Shown: piece after piece, positions 25,118 through 34,031 of the stretch
Position numbering within the stretch: position 1 is the stretch's first letter
Layout of the letters: each line of letters starts with the position of its first letter
DNA from: Saprospiraceae bacterium
GTDB lineage: Bacteria; Bacteroidota; Bacteroidia; Chitinophagales; Saprospiraceae
Reading direction: 5' to 3'
DNA length: 34,173 nt
Assembly: GCA_026993525.1 (NCBI GenBank)
Contig: JALWSS010000225.1
Location: 1 to 34,173, forward strand
Made by a program: the position numbers and the translations under genes
The notes under the pieces: generated by a model
Told to the model about the DNA's origin: nothing
The model's input: the letters and a program-made list of their open reading frames with translations, nothing else
Databases searched by the model: none

Positions 25118-26503
25118 TCAGGGATTGTCCCAGTTGATTTCGGAAGTACGGGGAGCGACCTGCTGGAACAGCACGCCACCATCTCTCAGGTCAACGTGAT
25201 CGGCGTCCAGTTTGCCGGTACGGCGAAGGTCTATCCAGCGGTGGCCGGCTTCGGCCCAGAGTGAGTAGCGACGCTGGAAGAGGATCTCTTCGATCAGCTC
25301 ATCCTGGGAAGTGCCACCGGTGTAGTCACCCACCCCCCAGGTATTGCGGACGATGTTGATGGTATTGACGGCATCGGCGGCGCTGCCGGTCATCAGTTGC
25401 GCTTCGGCGTAGATGAGGATGAGTTCCTCATTGCGGATGAACGGTATCGGAGAAGTGTTGGTAGCCCAGCGGTTGTCCTGGTATTTTCCTTCCAGAAGGT
25501 CACCGGTGTTGACATCTTTCAGGCCGGGATTGGTCACCACGTTGTTCACACGCTCGATGACCTTGTTCAGACGGGCATCACCGGGCAGTGCATCTTCCAC
25601 CCATGCCGGATGGCAGATCAGGATGGTGTTGGTGGGTTGGTCGTAAACGTAGTACAGCGGGTTGTTGATGTCCGGTGACTCGCCGTAAACCAGTTGCGGA
25701 CCGGTCCACATTTTTTCTGAAGAGGCCGCATCCACGTTCATGTCCATGAATGACTGCTCGCAGGCTGTTTTCGCTGCCGCAAAATCGTTGGCGTACAGGG
25801 CAGCACGGGCAGCGATGGCACGGTTGACCATGGCCATACCTGCAGGGTCGTCGAAACCTGCCCAGCCGGAGGTCAGCGAGAAGTTGAAGCTGGAACCGGC
25901 CTTTTGCAGGTCAGAATAACCATCGTCCAAAATGTCGCGGATGGCCTGGATGGCTTCGTTGTATCCGACGATCGGGCCGGGGTTCAACGGATCGTTTACA
26001 TCCACCCGGATGCCGTTCTGGTACTGTTGCATCAGGGGCCACAGCAGTTGGAAGCCTTTGATGGTCTTGGCAAAGCCCAGGTATCCCGAACGCTGCTCGG
26101 CAGTGATCTGTGTGCTGGCGGTGGCAGCATCAATGAGTACATTGGCCTGTTTCACAGCCACATAGGGCGTCAGGTAGGTGCCGTTAGAGGCAAAAAAGTC
26201 ATTGTAAGTATCGGAAACACCCACGCCCAGCCAGTGGCTGATGAAGCGGGGGTCAGAACCGAAATAGGCCCACACTTCACGTCCGAAACTGCCGAACATC
26301 TGTGTTGCGGAACCATAAAATGCACGGTGACGGGCTTCCAGACCGGTGACCAGCACCTGGAGTTGTGCTCCGTCGGGGTCGCTCGTCAGTGAAGCCAGTG
26401 AAGGGTTGTCCAGGTCGAAGACCGGATCAACGTCGCAGGAGCTCACCATCAGCATGCCCACTACGAGGGTTAAGAGTTGAAGTTTTAAAAGGATATTTTT
26501 CAT
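25118..26503 (-). CDS. SusD/RagB-family outer-membrane lipoprotein
   Basis: 461 residues with a lipoprotein signal (lipobox VSSC, Cys23). The N-terminal helical region starts at about 33 (NPSLASLTSDPDGAQLQVLV). The C-terminal part has the SusD-like IRNEELILIYAEAQL, AVNTINIVRNTWG and EEILFQRRYSLWAEAGHRWIDLRRTG elements, the last being the classic SusD ending. SusD proteins form the lid over their SusC porin and bind the substrate at the cell surface. The ligand cannot be read from sequence, and no glycan or peptide enzyme is encoded beside the pair. It lies 75 bp downstream of susC. Confidence 0.92.
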   Translation of the reverse strand: MKNILLKLQLLTLVVGMLMVSSCDVDPVFDLDNPSLASLTSDPDGAQLQVLVTGLEARHRAFYGSATQMFGSFGREVWAYFGSDPRFISHWLGVGVSDTYNDFFASNGTYLTPYVAVKQANVLIDAATASTQITAEQRSGYLGFAKTIKGFQLLWPLMQQYQNGIRVDVNDPLNPGPIVGYNEAIQAIRDILDDGYSDLQKAGSSFNFSLTSGWAGFDDPAGMAMVNRAIAARAALYANDFAAAKTACEQSFMDMNVDAASSEKMWTGPQLVYGESPDINNPLYYVYDQPTNTILICHPAWVEDALPGDARLNKVIERVNNVVTNPGLKDVNTGDLLEGKYQDNRWATNTSPIPFIRNEELILIYAEAQLMTGSAADAVNTINIVRNTWGVGDYTGGTSQDELIEEILFQRRYSLWAEAGHRWIDLRRTGKLDADHVDLRDGGVLFQQVAPRTSEINWDNP

Positions 26504-26578
26504 TGTCTGAAAATTTTAGTTGATGAAACCATTTTGAAAGCTGCGTCATTGCCCGCCAACCGGCGGGTGAAGCAATGA

Positions 26579-29560
26579 TCAGAAGTCCGCTTTCAGATGG
26601 AAGAACATCCGGCGTGAGCTGGGGTAAGGCGTTACCTCGATGTTAGCGGCAATGGGCTGCGTACCGAAGTTGGAAACCTCCGGGTCGTAGCTGCCGTAGC
26701 TGGTCCACAGCAGGATGTTGTTGGCGGAAACACCCAGGCGCAGGCCTTTGATGAAGCCATTTCCGAGAACGGAAGAAGGCACGGTGTAGTGCAAGGCCAC
26801 TTCGCGCAGTTTCAGGTAGCTGGTTTCTTCGATGTAAGCGCCGGTGTTGTTGTTCACGGCCCAGTCGAGCAGGCGGTCGAGGCCGTCGAACTGGTCGTTT
26901 CCGTCTTTGTCGTCGTCCCAGCCGGGAGAGGTTCCACCGTCGTCCCAGAGCAGTGCAGAGAGGTTGATGGCTTCACCGCCTTTCTGGTAGTGGAACAGGA
27001 AGCTAAGGTCGAAGTTCTGCATGAAGTTGATGGTGTTGTACCAGCTCATCTGCCAGTCGGGCTGGCGGTCGCCGTACACGGTAAATCCACCGGGGTTTTC
27101 CGTTCCGCCCGGCAGACCAACGATGGTTGTTGGAGAGAAGCCTTCGGCGATGAGGTAAGTACCGAGGGATACACCGAAACCACCAACGGTTTGGGTCGGA
27201 ATGTCGAGGCGGGTAATTTCAGATTCAACCGTCCACCAGTTCACACGGCTGAACCAGTTGATGTTGGAGGTTCGGACCGGATTGATACCCAGGCTGAGTT
27301 CTACGCCCCTGTTTTCGAGGTCGGCGGCATTGGTTGCAATGGCGGTAATACCGGTTGCCTCGGCGGGTGTAAGGTCGAGGATGAGGTCGTTTACTTTCTT
27401 GTTGAAGTAAGTGGCTTCGAAGAAGATGCGGTTGTCCATCAATCCAATATCCACACCCAGTTCGAGTTCGGCTGCGGTCTCGGGCTTGAGGTTCGGGTCA
27501 ATGCCACGGGTGCCGACCTGGCCGCCCAGGGCACCACCGATCAACTGCGGAGACAGCGATTCGAAGGTCACGCCGTAGTTGGGCAAACCACCGGTTTCAC
27601 CATAGGCTGCCCGCACCTTGAACTGGTTGACGGAGCTTACATTCCAGAAGTCAAAGTTGGTCAGGTTCAGCGCCAATGAGGCCTTCGGGAAAGCATAGTA
27701 CTTTTCCTGGTCGGCGTTCAGTGTGGAGCGGTCGAAGCGAACACCCACGGAAGCGATGACTTTGTCCTGCCAGTTGAAATCTTCCTGTGCCACATAACCC
27801 AGGTCGGTCACTTCGGTGTTCTGCTGGGCGTGTACACTTGCCACTTTTGCCCAGCGGAGGTTGGTCTGACCACCGGCAAGGCCGCGGCCGCGCTCCAGGA
27901 GGAATTGAGATTCCTGGTGCAGGCGCACCGCACCCAGCGTGGTGTTGAGGTTCAGATCACCAGCATCGGTGTTGAATTGCAGGAAGGTCTGAATATTGGT
28001 GTTCAGGTTGTCCTGACGGCCCCACATCACATCACCGGGGTTGGCAGAAGCGCGTTGGTGTTGCAGTATTTCGGGGAAGTAAACGAAAGTGTTGCTGGAC
28101 AGGTAGTCAACACCGCCATTCATCTTCAATTTCAGGAAAGCGGAGCTTCCCGTCCACAAGTCAATGTCCAGGCTGGCCGCAGAGATAAAGCGGTCAACGG
28201 TCTGGTCGTTTTTGCCCAGGTCACGGATGGCGATCGGGTTGTCATTGAAGTAAGGGTTGTCGGGATAGACCCCGTTTTCGTCGGGGAAGAGATCGGCATA
28301 GCTGGGGGTGTAAGCCAGTGTATAGCCAATACTGCCACCGGTGTTGTTCTGGTTGCCGGTAAAACCTCGGCGGGTGTCGGTGCGGTAGTAGCTGTTGTTG
28401 AACGAAGCCCTTACCCGCTGGCTCAGGTTGGCATTGAGGTTCAAGCGGCCTGAATAGCGGTCAAAACCGGTGTTCTTGATGATACCGTCTTCGGTCTGTA
28501 TTCCGCCAGAGGCGTAATACTGCACTTTCTGGTTTCCACCGCTGAAAGTCAATTGCGTATTGCTGAGCAGTGGTGTTTCACCGTAGAAGTATTCTTCCCA
28601 ATCGGTAACCCGGCCTTCAGACTGGGCGGCCTGGAGGGCAGCAAGCTCGTCAGGGTCACCACCGAAATAGTTGTTCACTTTTTCGGTATCCCAGGTGTCA
28701 AAGCCTACAAAGTTTTGCCCTTTGGCAAATCCGATGTCCTGGCTGAGGCTCACTTTGGTCTGACCTGCGACGCCTTTTTTCGTCGTAATGATCACCACAC
28801 CGGCGTTGGCACGGGTACCGTAGATGGCTGCGGCAGAAGGGCCTTTCAGCACCTCGATGCGCTCGATGTCATCGGGGTTGATGTCGGCAATGCGGTTGGA
28901 GGCGTCATCCTGGCTGGAGGCGTTTTGTCCGCCACTGGCGCCGTTCACGTTGGTACGGCCGGTGCGGATCACGGAGTTGTCCACATAAACCCCGTCAATG
29001 ATGAACAACGGCTGGGATGAACCTGCACCCAGGGTAGAAACACCGCGCATCTGGATGTTGATACCGCCACCCGGCGCACCGCTGTTGGCAGCGATGTTCA
29101 CACCGGGAATCTTACCATACAGCGCACCGTCCATGGTTTGCTGGCGGGTGGTACCGGTCAATTCATCGGCAGAAATCGTGGTAATGGCGTTTCCGGAATT
29201 GGAGCGCTTCACACCAGAGGCCAAACCCGTTACGATCACTTCTTCCAGCTTTGCAATGTCTTCTTTCATCACAATGACAAGTGCCGAGCTGGAGGCGTCA
29301 ACCGGAACTTCGGCAGAAGCATACCCGGTGTAGGAAACCACCAGGGTTTCCGTTCCGTCCGGAACACGGAGGCTGGAACTCCCGTCAATGTTGGTAACGG
29401 TACCGACGGAAGTTCCTTTGGCAAGTACCGTGGCACCGATGAGGGGCTCGCCGCCTTCATCAGTCACCGTTCCGGTAACCGTAAATTGGGCCATGGCCGC
29501 ACTGCTGAACAACAGCATGGCAAGCACCAATAATCGGACTTTAGTCAATGAGTCTTTCAT
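26579..29560 (-). CDS. SusC/RagA-family TonB-linked outer-membrane protein
   Basis: 993 residues from the ATG at 29558-29560, chosen because a signal peptide starts there (LLVLAMLLFSSAAMA); the frame is open upstream to 29800 without signal character. A carboxypeptidase-regulatory-like beta domain follows (about 24-100, TVTGTVTDEGGEPLIGATVL), then LEEVIVTG and the plug domain with GVSTLGAGSSQPLFIIDGVY and IERIEVLKGPSAAAIYG, then a 22-strand barrel ending in a terminal aromatic residue (FFHLKADF). It imports the ligand captured by its SusD partner, powered by TonB/ExbBD. Divergent from the receptor gene at 29997. Confidence 0.94.
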   Translation of the reverse strand: MKDSLTKVRLLVLAMLLFSSAAMAQFTVTGTVTDEGGEPLIGATVLAKGTSVGTVTNIDGSSSLRVPDGTETLVVSYTGYASAEVPVDASSSALVIVMKEDIAKLEEVIVTGLASGVKRSNSGNAITTISADELTGTTRQQTMDGALYGKIPGVNIAANSGAPGGGINIQMRGVSTLGAGSSQPLFIIDGVYVDNSVIRTGRTNVNGASGGQNASSQDDASNRIADINPDDIERIEVLKGPSAAAIYGTRANAGVVIITTKKGVAGQTKVSLSQDIGFAKGQNFVGFDTWDTEKVNNYFGGDPDELAALQAAQSEGRVTDWEEYFYGETPLLSNTQLTFSGGNQKVQYYASGGIQTEDGIIKNTGFDRYSGRLNLNANLSQRVRASFNNSYYRTDTRRGFTGNQNNTGGSIGYTLAYTPSYADLFPDENGVYPDNPYFNDNPIAIRDLGKNDQTVDRFISAASLDIDLWTGSSAFLKLKMNGGVDYLSSNTFVYFPEILQHQRASANPGDVMWGRQDNLNTNIQTFLQFNTDAGDLNLNTTLGAVRLHQESQFLLERGRGLAGGQTNLRWAKVASVHAQQNTEVTDLGYVAQEDFNWQDKVIASVGVRFDRSTLNADQEKYYAFPKASLALNLTNFDFWNVSSVNQFKVRAAYGETGGLPNYGVTFESLSPQLIGGALGGQVGTRGIDPNLKPETAAELELGVDIGLMDNRIFFEATYFNKKVNDLILDLTPAEATGITAIATNAADLENRGVELSLGINPVRTSNINWFSRVNWWTVESEITRLDIPTQTVGGFGVSLGTYLIAEGFSPTTIVGLPGGTENPGGFTVYGDRQPDWQMSWYNTINFMQNFDLSFLFHYQKGGEAINLSALLWDDGGTSPGWDDDKDGNDQFDGLDRLLDWAVNNNTGAYIEETSYLKLREVALHYTVPSSVLGNGFIKGLRLGVSANNILLWTSYGSYDPEVSNFGTQPIAANIEVTPYPSSRRMFFHLKADF

Positions 29561-29996
29561 ACTGATTTGATTTTGGTTAAAAAGTGAGAGTTCTGTGAGC
29601 AAGTATAAACCCTTGCAATAGCTTTTTCGGAATGGGGTTAAATGGTGAAATGGTAACGGATCCAGGATAGGCATCGGCGCTGTAACCAAAGAATGGCATT
29701 CGGCTGAATGGCGTGTTGGTAGCGTGCTCGTTCTATAGTCATCGTTCTTCAATTCAATCCCACGGGGCAAATGTATCGCTTGCAAACGAAAATTCGCCAT
29801 GAATTGCAGCCTTTGATAAAAAGTTTCGCTTTTGGGGCTTGCCCCAAATAAACGGCAATTCCCGTTTTAAGCTGCCTGACTATTCTCATGGAATTGTCAG
29901 CAGAGCAAGCAGGTCACCAATACCCTACATCTTCAGAACGATTACCTTTGGCCCTCAATAATATCGTTCATGTTCTGAATCCCGGAAATCCCGTCA
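29561..29996. promoter_or_regulatory. Divergent intergenic region between susC and the TonB receptor
   Basis: 436 bp without a gene. TACCTTTG (29943-29950) matches the -7 consensus on the plus strand, 46 bp before the receptor ATG; no TTG fits at -33. An 8-bp perfect hairpin TTTGGGGC-tt-GCCCCAAA lies at 29831-29848. On the susC side the best candidate is TATACTTG on the minus strand (one mismatch), about 55 bp before the start. No sigma/anti-sigma pair accompanies the loci. Confidence 0.4.
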
Positions 29997-32528
29997 ATGA
30001 GATACCTGATTTCAATATTACCGGCCTTGCTGTTGTCAACGATCACTTTTGCACAGGACTCCAAAGCCCTGCTCACCGGCACCGTCACCGATGCCTTGTC
30101 GGGAGAGCCGGTTGATTTTGTAACCATCTTCCTGAAAAACAGCACCACGGCCACCGAATCCGATCAACAGGGATTCTACCAATTGGAGGTGCCGGCCGGC
30201 AAGCGCTTCGTACTCGTTTTCAGACGACTGGGCTACAAAGAAGCCAATGTGGATGTAGCGCCATTGCCCGAAGGCAGTCAAAGACAAATAGATGTCGGGC
30301 TGTCGCCCAATGATGCGGAAGTGGAAGTCATCGTGCGGGAGAGCCGCATCAACCAGGGCGGCATGATCCGGGAAGACGTGACCCCCATGAAACTGCTGCC
30401 CACCACCACCGGCAACCTGGAATCTGTGCTGCCACACATTGCCCTTGGCACCAGCAGCGGCTCCGGCGGCGAACTCACTTCGCAATACAACGTGCGGGGC
30501 GGCAATTACGACGAAAACCTCGTGTACGTCAACGACTTCGAAATTTACCGGCCCCAACTGGTCAGGGCCGGCCAGCAGGAGGGCCTCACCTTCCCCAACA
30601 TGGACCTCATCCAAAGCCTCACCTTTTCTTCCGGTGGCTTTGAGGCCCGATACGGTGACAAACTTTCTTCCGTGTTGGACATCCGATACAAGCGCCCCGA
30701 AAAATTTGCCGCCAGTGCCAGCGCCAGCTTCCTCGGCGGCTCCGCTCACCTGGAGGGCGCCTGGCAGCCCGGCGCCGACCGCTACAAAAAACTGCGCTAC
30801 CTCATCGGTGCCCGTTACAAAACCACCCGTTACCTGCTGGGCTCACTGGATGTGACCGGGGAATACACTCCGAATTTTACTGACATACAAGGCTACGCCA
30901 CCTACGACCTCAACCGGGACTGGCAGCTCGGCCTGCTGGCCAATTTCAACCGGAGCCAGTTCTACTTCCGGCCCGATGAGCGGCGCACGGCCTTCGGACT
31001 GGTCAATTTTGCGCTGGAACTGTTCTCCGTATTCGAAGGGCAGGAGCGGGACGAATTTACCACCAGCATGGGAGGGCTTTCGCTCACGTATTTGCCCGAC
31101 AGGGAGAAAAATCCGCTCTTCGTAAAATTTCTCACCTCCGTTTACAGGAGTGATGAAAACGAGGCCTTCGACATACTGGGCCATTATAGCCTCCGGCAAA
31201 TTGAAAGTGACCTCGGCAGCGATGACTTCGGAGAGGTAGTGGCTGAGTTGGGCACCGGCACGCAACACCAGTACGTGCGCAACTTTCTGGATGCCACCGT
31301 GGCCAATGCCGAAGTGAAGGGTGGGGTAGAGTTCGGCCTTCCGGAAAAGAAGGGCGCCGACCGGAGCCACTTCCTGCAGTGGAGCCTGAAATACCAGCAC
31401 GAATTGATCGAAGACAAAATCAACGAATGGGAGCGCCTCGACAGCGCCGGCTATTCATTGCCCTACGACACCACCATCCTGAAGGTCTTTAATGTTCTGA
31501 AAACGAAAAACACCCTGCAGAGCAACCGCATCAGCTCGTACCTGCAAAATACCTACACCTGGCGCAAGGACACCGTGGCGGAAATGAAACTCATGTTCGG
31601 GGTGCGGGCCAGCTATTGGGACCTCAACAAAGAAGCCATCTTCACGCCACGGGCGCAATTCCTCTACAAACCCCTCCACGGCCGCCGTGACATTTCCTGG
31701 CGGGTGGCTGCCGGGCTGTATTTCCAGCCTGCCTTTTACCGTGAATTGCGGAATTTCCAGGGGGAAGTCAACCGCAACCTCGGGTCCCAGAAATCAGCCC
31801 ACATCGTCGGTGGGTTCACCTATGATTTTTTCTTCGGAAAACTGAGCCCTACCAAATTCAGGCTCATCGTGGAGGCTTATTACAAAAAGCTCTGGGACCT
31901 GGTCTCCTACGAGATCGACAACGTCCGCATCCGCTATTACGGCGACAACGACGCCACCGGATATGTGGTCGGTCTAGATGCCCGCCTCAACGGCGAGTTC
32001 GTGCCCGGTGTGGAATCCTGGTTCAACCTTTCCCTCCTTCGGGCAAGAGAACGCCTCGACGGTATCCAGCACCTCCGAAGGGAAGTCGGTCAGGAAGAAG
32101 GGGTGCCCGTGAAAGACGTGCCCCGTCCCACCGATCAGTTCCTCACATTGAGCATTTTCTTCCAGGATTACCTGCCCAAAAACGAGAATTTCAAAATGCA
32201 CCTCAGCCTTTTCGTCGGAACGGGCCTGCCCTTTGGCCTCCGTGACGACAACCGGGTGTACCGCAATACCTACCGCCTCAAGCCCTACCACCGGGCAGAC
32301 ATTGGCTTTTCCCTGAAAATCTGGGACGAAAGCTGGCTGGCCAAAAAGCCCAAAAACCCTTTCCGCTTCACCAAAAGTTCCTGGATCAGCCTGGAGATAT
32401 TCAACCTGATGGACGTGCAAAACGAAGCCTCCCGCACCTGGATCAAAACCATCTTCAATCAGCAATACGCCATCCCCAACCACCTCACCTCCCGCAGGAT
32501 CAATCTGAGGTGGCGGGCGGAGTTTTAA
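29997..32528 (+). CDS. TonB-dependent receptor with carboxypeptidase-regulatory domain
   Basis: 843 residues. Signal peptide MRYLISILPALLLSTITFA. Residues about 23-105 are a carboxypeptidase-regulatory-like domain (LLTGTVTDALSGEPVDFVTI). The plug spans about 115-230 (IREDVTPMKLLPTTTGNLES, SQYNVRGGNYDENLVYVNDF, SLTFSSGGFEARYGDKLSSV). The barrel ends in RINLRWRAEF with a terminal Phe. It is an outer-membrane importer of the non-SusC type, with no SusD beside it; the substrate is unknown. A stretch of its 3' end (32207-32348) is repeated at the right end of the window. The minus-strand HEPN-like gene is convergent to it. Confidence 0.92.
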   Translation: MRYLISILPALLLSTITFAQDSKALLTGTVTDALSGEPVDFVTIFLKNSTTATESDQQGFYQLEVPAGKRFVLVFRRLGYKEANVDVAPLPEGSQRQIDVGLSPNDAEVEVIVRESRINQGGMIREDVTPMKLLPTTTGNLESVLPHIALGTSSGSGGELTSQYNVRGGNYDENLVYVNDFEIYRPQLVRAGQQEGLTFPNMDLIQSLTFSSGGFEARYGDKLSSVLDIRYKRPEKFAASASASFLGGSAHLEGAWQPGADRYKKLRYLIGARYKTTRYLLGSLDVTGEYTPNFTDIQGYATYDLNRDWQLGLLANFNRSQFYFRPDERRTAFGLVNFALELFSVFEGQERDEFTTSMGGLSLTYLPDREKNPLFVKFLTSVYRSDENEAFDILGHYSLRQIESDLGSDDFGEVVAELGTGTQHQYVRNFLDATVANAEVKGGVEFGLPEKKGADRSHFLQWSLKYQHELIEDKINEWERLDSAGYSLPYDTTILKVFNVLKTKNTLQSNRISSYLQNTYTWRKDTVAEMKLMFGVRASYWDLNKEAIFTPRAQFLYKPLHGRRDISWRVAAGLYFQPAFYRELRNFQGEVNRNLGSQKSAHIVGGFTYDFFFGKLSPTKFRLIVEAYYKKLWDLVSYEIDNVRIRYYGDNDATGYVVGLDARLNGEFVPGVESWFNLSLLRARERLDGIQHLRREVGQEEGVPVKDVPRPTDQFLTLSIFFQDYLPKNENFKMHLSLFVGTGLPFGLRDDNRVYRNTYRLKPYHRADIGFSLKIWDESWLAKKPKNPFRFTKSSWISLEIFNLMDVQNEASRTWIKTIFNQQYAIPNHLTSRRINLRWRAEF

Positions 32529-32660
32529 AGTTGAAATTATACTACTACGGGGGATGTAAGCATAAGTGAATACCTTTTGACTCTTGGTTTTTTAGAGTGC
32601 CGTTTTGGTTAAAGCAGGAAAGAATGGGAAAGTTTGATTTTTTTAAATTCAATTTATTGC

Positions 32661-32793
32661 TGCTAACGGTCTCGTGTATGAGTAGTGGCGGGATTTTTCG
32701 CACTTACTTTCATATTTGCACCATTGTTTACTTTATTCATATTTGTTTCATTATTAGCACTTTACCCGCCATTACTTATACACAATGTTGGCA
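32661..32793 (-). repeat. attC-like inverted repeat (putative integron recombination site)
   Basis: Read on the minus strand: TGCCAAC (32787-32793), a 20-bp arm (32765-32784), a 72-nt AT-rich centre (32693-32764), the opposite arm (32673-32692, 17 of 20 positions paired), then GTTAGCA (32661-32667). The total of 133 nt is within the attC size range. The core sevenmers agree with GTTRRRY/RYYYAAC only at the five GTTRR-side positions. The site starts 11 bp after the stop codon of the gene it follows, as in gene cassettes. Two plus-strand frames through it look like chance readings. Confidence 0.5.
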
Positions 32794-32804
32794 GTAGCTC
32801 TTTT

Positions 32805-33734
32805 TCATTTATTCTGTTTATATTTCCAATCATTCCATTCAGGTCTATATTCAACATAGAGTGGATATTGCTTTCCGTCTTTTTCCGTTATCAAAATTTC
32901 CATGATATTATCATACTCCTTTGCAATTTGAGCATAGTGTTCATTAATCAAGTTATTCATTCGTATATATTCGTTATGAAGAACAAGTGTGTTATGAAAC
33001 ATATCCACCCATTCGTCAAAGCTTAAAGATCTGATACTTGAATGCGGGTCGCCTTCAATATAATTGTTGGGGTGGATATTCCTTCCTAAGAATGAATAGT
33101 TCGAATGAGCAATTGAATTTCTTATTTGGGTTTTGTAAGTATCCTTAATGGTTTGATAAATATTTTCAGAATGTTGTTTTATTTTTTCCCTGATTTTTTT
33201 CCTGATAATATCTTGACGTGTCCCTGTACATGATTTATCACGATTAGATTCGCATATCTTAAAATACCAGTCGTAGTGCTCCCCGTTCAATGCTCTTGTA
33301 AACTGATACAACTTTTTTATAATCATATCTGCTTCCCAAAACTTAAGATAAATGAGCATTTCAAGTTGAATACTTGTTTCTTCAATATCCACTAGCTTAT
33401 CAATTTCATTTTTCCGTTCAGGTTTCCATTCATGAAGCTTCAAGTATTCAGGGTATGTATATTCTGAAATATTTGTTGTTCTGTATTTATGTATAAATGA
33501 ATAATGTGCACTTTCTGAATGACCTTCAGAACCTGGTCCAATAACATGTGGATTGAGCTTATTCTCAGGATGATTTTCATTCCATATTAAAGTATCTTTA
33601 TTATAGAAACCGTTAATATGTACAAGAAGGAGGTCTCCAATATGAGCTTGATTTTTCCAAGCTATATCAAGTAGTTTATCTATTTCAGGTTTAATAATTT
33701 CGCTTTTTTCTTTAAGTTTATCTTTGAAAATCAT
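32805..33734 (-). CDS. HEPN-like protein, candidate RNase toxin/defence factor
   Basis: 309 residues from the ATG at 33732-33734 (preceded by an AG-rich stretch; a TTG at 33764 would add ten residues and overlap the core site). No signal or membrane segment. Strongly AT-rich with Lys/Ile/Asn-rich codons, unlike all neighbours. Residues 205-210 read RNSIAH, the R-x4-H motif of HEPN ribonuclease domains, inside a long helical context (IRKKIREKIKQHSENIYQTI before; SFDEWVDMFHNTLVLHNEYI after). HEPN proteins often act in toxin-antitoxin or abortive-infection systems. I do not recognise the rest, including the acidic/His-rich segment near 60-90. The function is inferred from one motif plus gene setting. 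Confidence 0.6.
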   Translation of the reverse strand: MIFKDKLKEKSEIIKPEIDKLLDIAWKNQAHIGDLLLVHINGFYNKDTLIWNENHPENKLNPHVIGPGSEGHSESAHYSFIHKYRTTNISEYTYPEYLKLHEWKPERKNEIDKLVDIEETSIQLEMLIYLKFWEADMIIKKLYQFTRALNGEHYDWYFKICESNRDKSCTGTRQDIIRKKIREKIKQHSENIYQTIKDTYKTQIRNSIAHSNYSFLGRNIHPNNYIEGDPHSSIRSLSFDEWVDMFHNTLVLHNEYIRMNNLINEHYAQIAKEYDNIMEILITEKDGKQYPLYVEYRPEWNDWKYKQNK

Positions 33735-33755
33735 TCTCTTTTTTCTTTTTTGAGT

Positions 33756-33765
33756 TACTGCCAAC
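33756..33765 (-). other. Cassette-boundary core site upstream of the HEPN-like gene
   Basis: On the minus strand this reads GTTGGCAGTA, and the next four bases extend the match: GTTGGCAGTAACTC here against GTTGGCAGTAGCTC at 32787-32800 read on the plus strand (13 of 14). The two therefore face each other across the gene. In an integrated cassette, the 5' end is expected to complement the cassette's own inner core, which is exactly what is seen. Confidence 0.45.
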
Positions 33766-33769
33766 GCCC

Positions 33770-33816
33770 AAATATACGCATTGCGTATATTTCCCTATAC
33801 CCGCATTGCGTATATT
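33770..33816. promoter_or_regulatory. Operator-like palindrome and its direct repeat
   Basis: AAATATACGCA (33770-33780), one central base, and TGCGTATATTT (33782-33792) form a perfect palindrome. CGCATTGCGTATATT recurs 25 bp on (33777-33791 and 33802-33816), and a further GCGTAT half-site follows at about 33824. It sits 36 bp upstream of the HEPN-like start codon, so it may be a repressor site for that gene, or part of a preceding recombination site. Confidence 0.5.
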
Positions 33817-34031
33817 CAAATTAAGCGTATCTCGGTCATCAGCTTAAAGACCTGAAAACTAACATTTTACAATTCATGCCGACACCACTAAAAGTTAATA
33901 ACCCGCAACTCTTTTGTTCGGAGTGTCCTTGGGTCACCCCACAAATCTACAAAACCACCCCAAAAAACCAAGCCTAATGTCCTATGAAAAATACACCATC
34001 TCAATCCGACTCTCACGCATGCAGTATTTCC
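33817..34031. other. Unassigned intergenic DNA
   Basis: 215 bp between the palindromes and the receptor-gene fragment. One plus-strand open frame crosses it (from about 33914), but it reads the receptor fragment out of frame and is not a gene. A TGA at 33985-33987 closes the receptor frame. I see no other feature. Confidence 0.5.

Noticed and set aside
32661-32793. Simple rho-independent terminator between the convergent receptor and HEPN-like genes
   Set aside because: The 72-nt centre is too long for a normal terminator loop and the arms end in sequences matching the far side of the gene; still possible as a secondary role.
32597-33026. Two plus-strand frames of 66 and 113 codons, the second with a hydrophobic stretch (LLALYPPLLIHNVG)
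   Set aside because: They read through the attC-like inverted repeat and antisense to the HEPN-like gene; the hydrophobicity follows from AT-rich T-runs.
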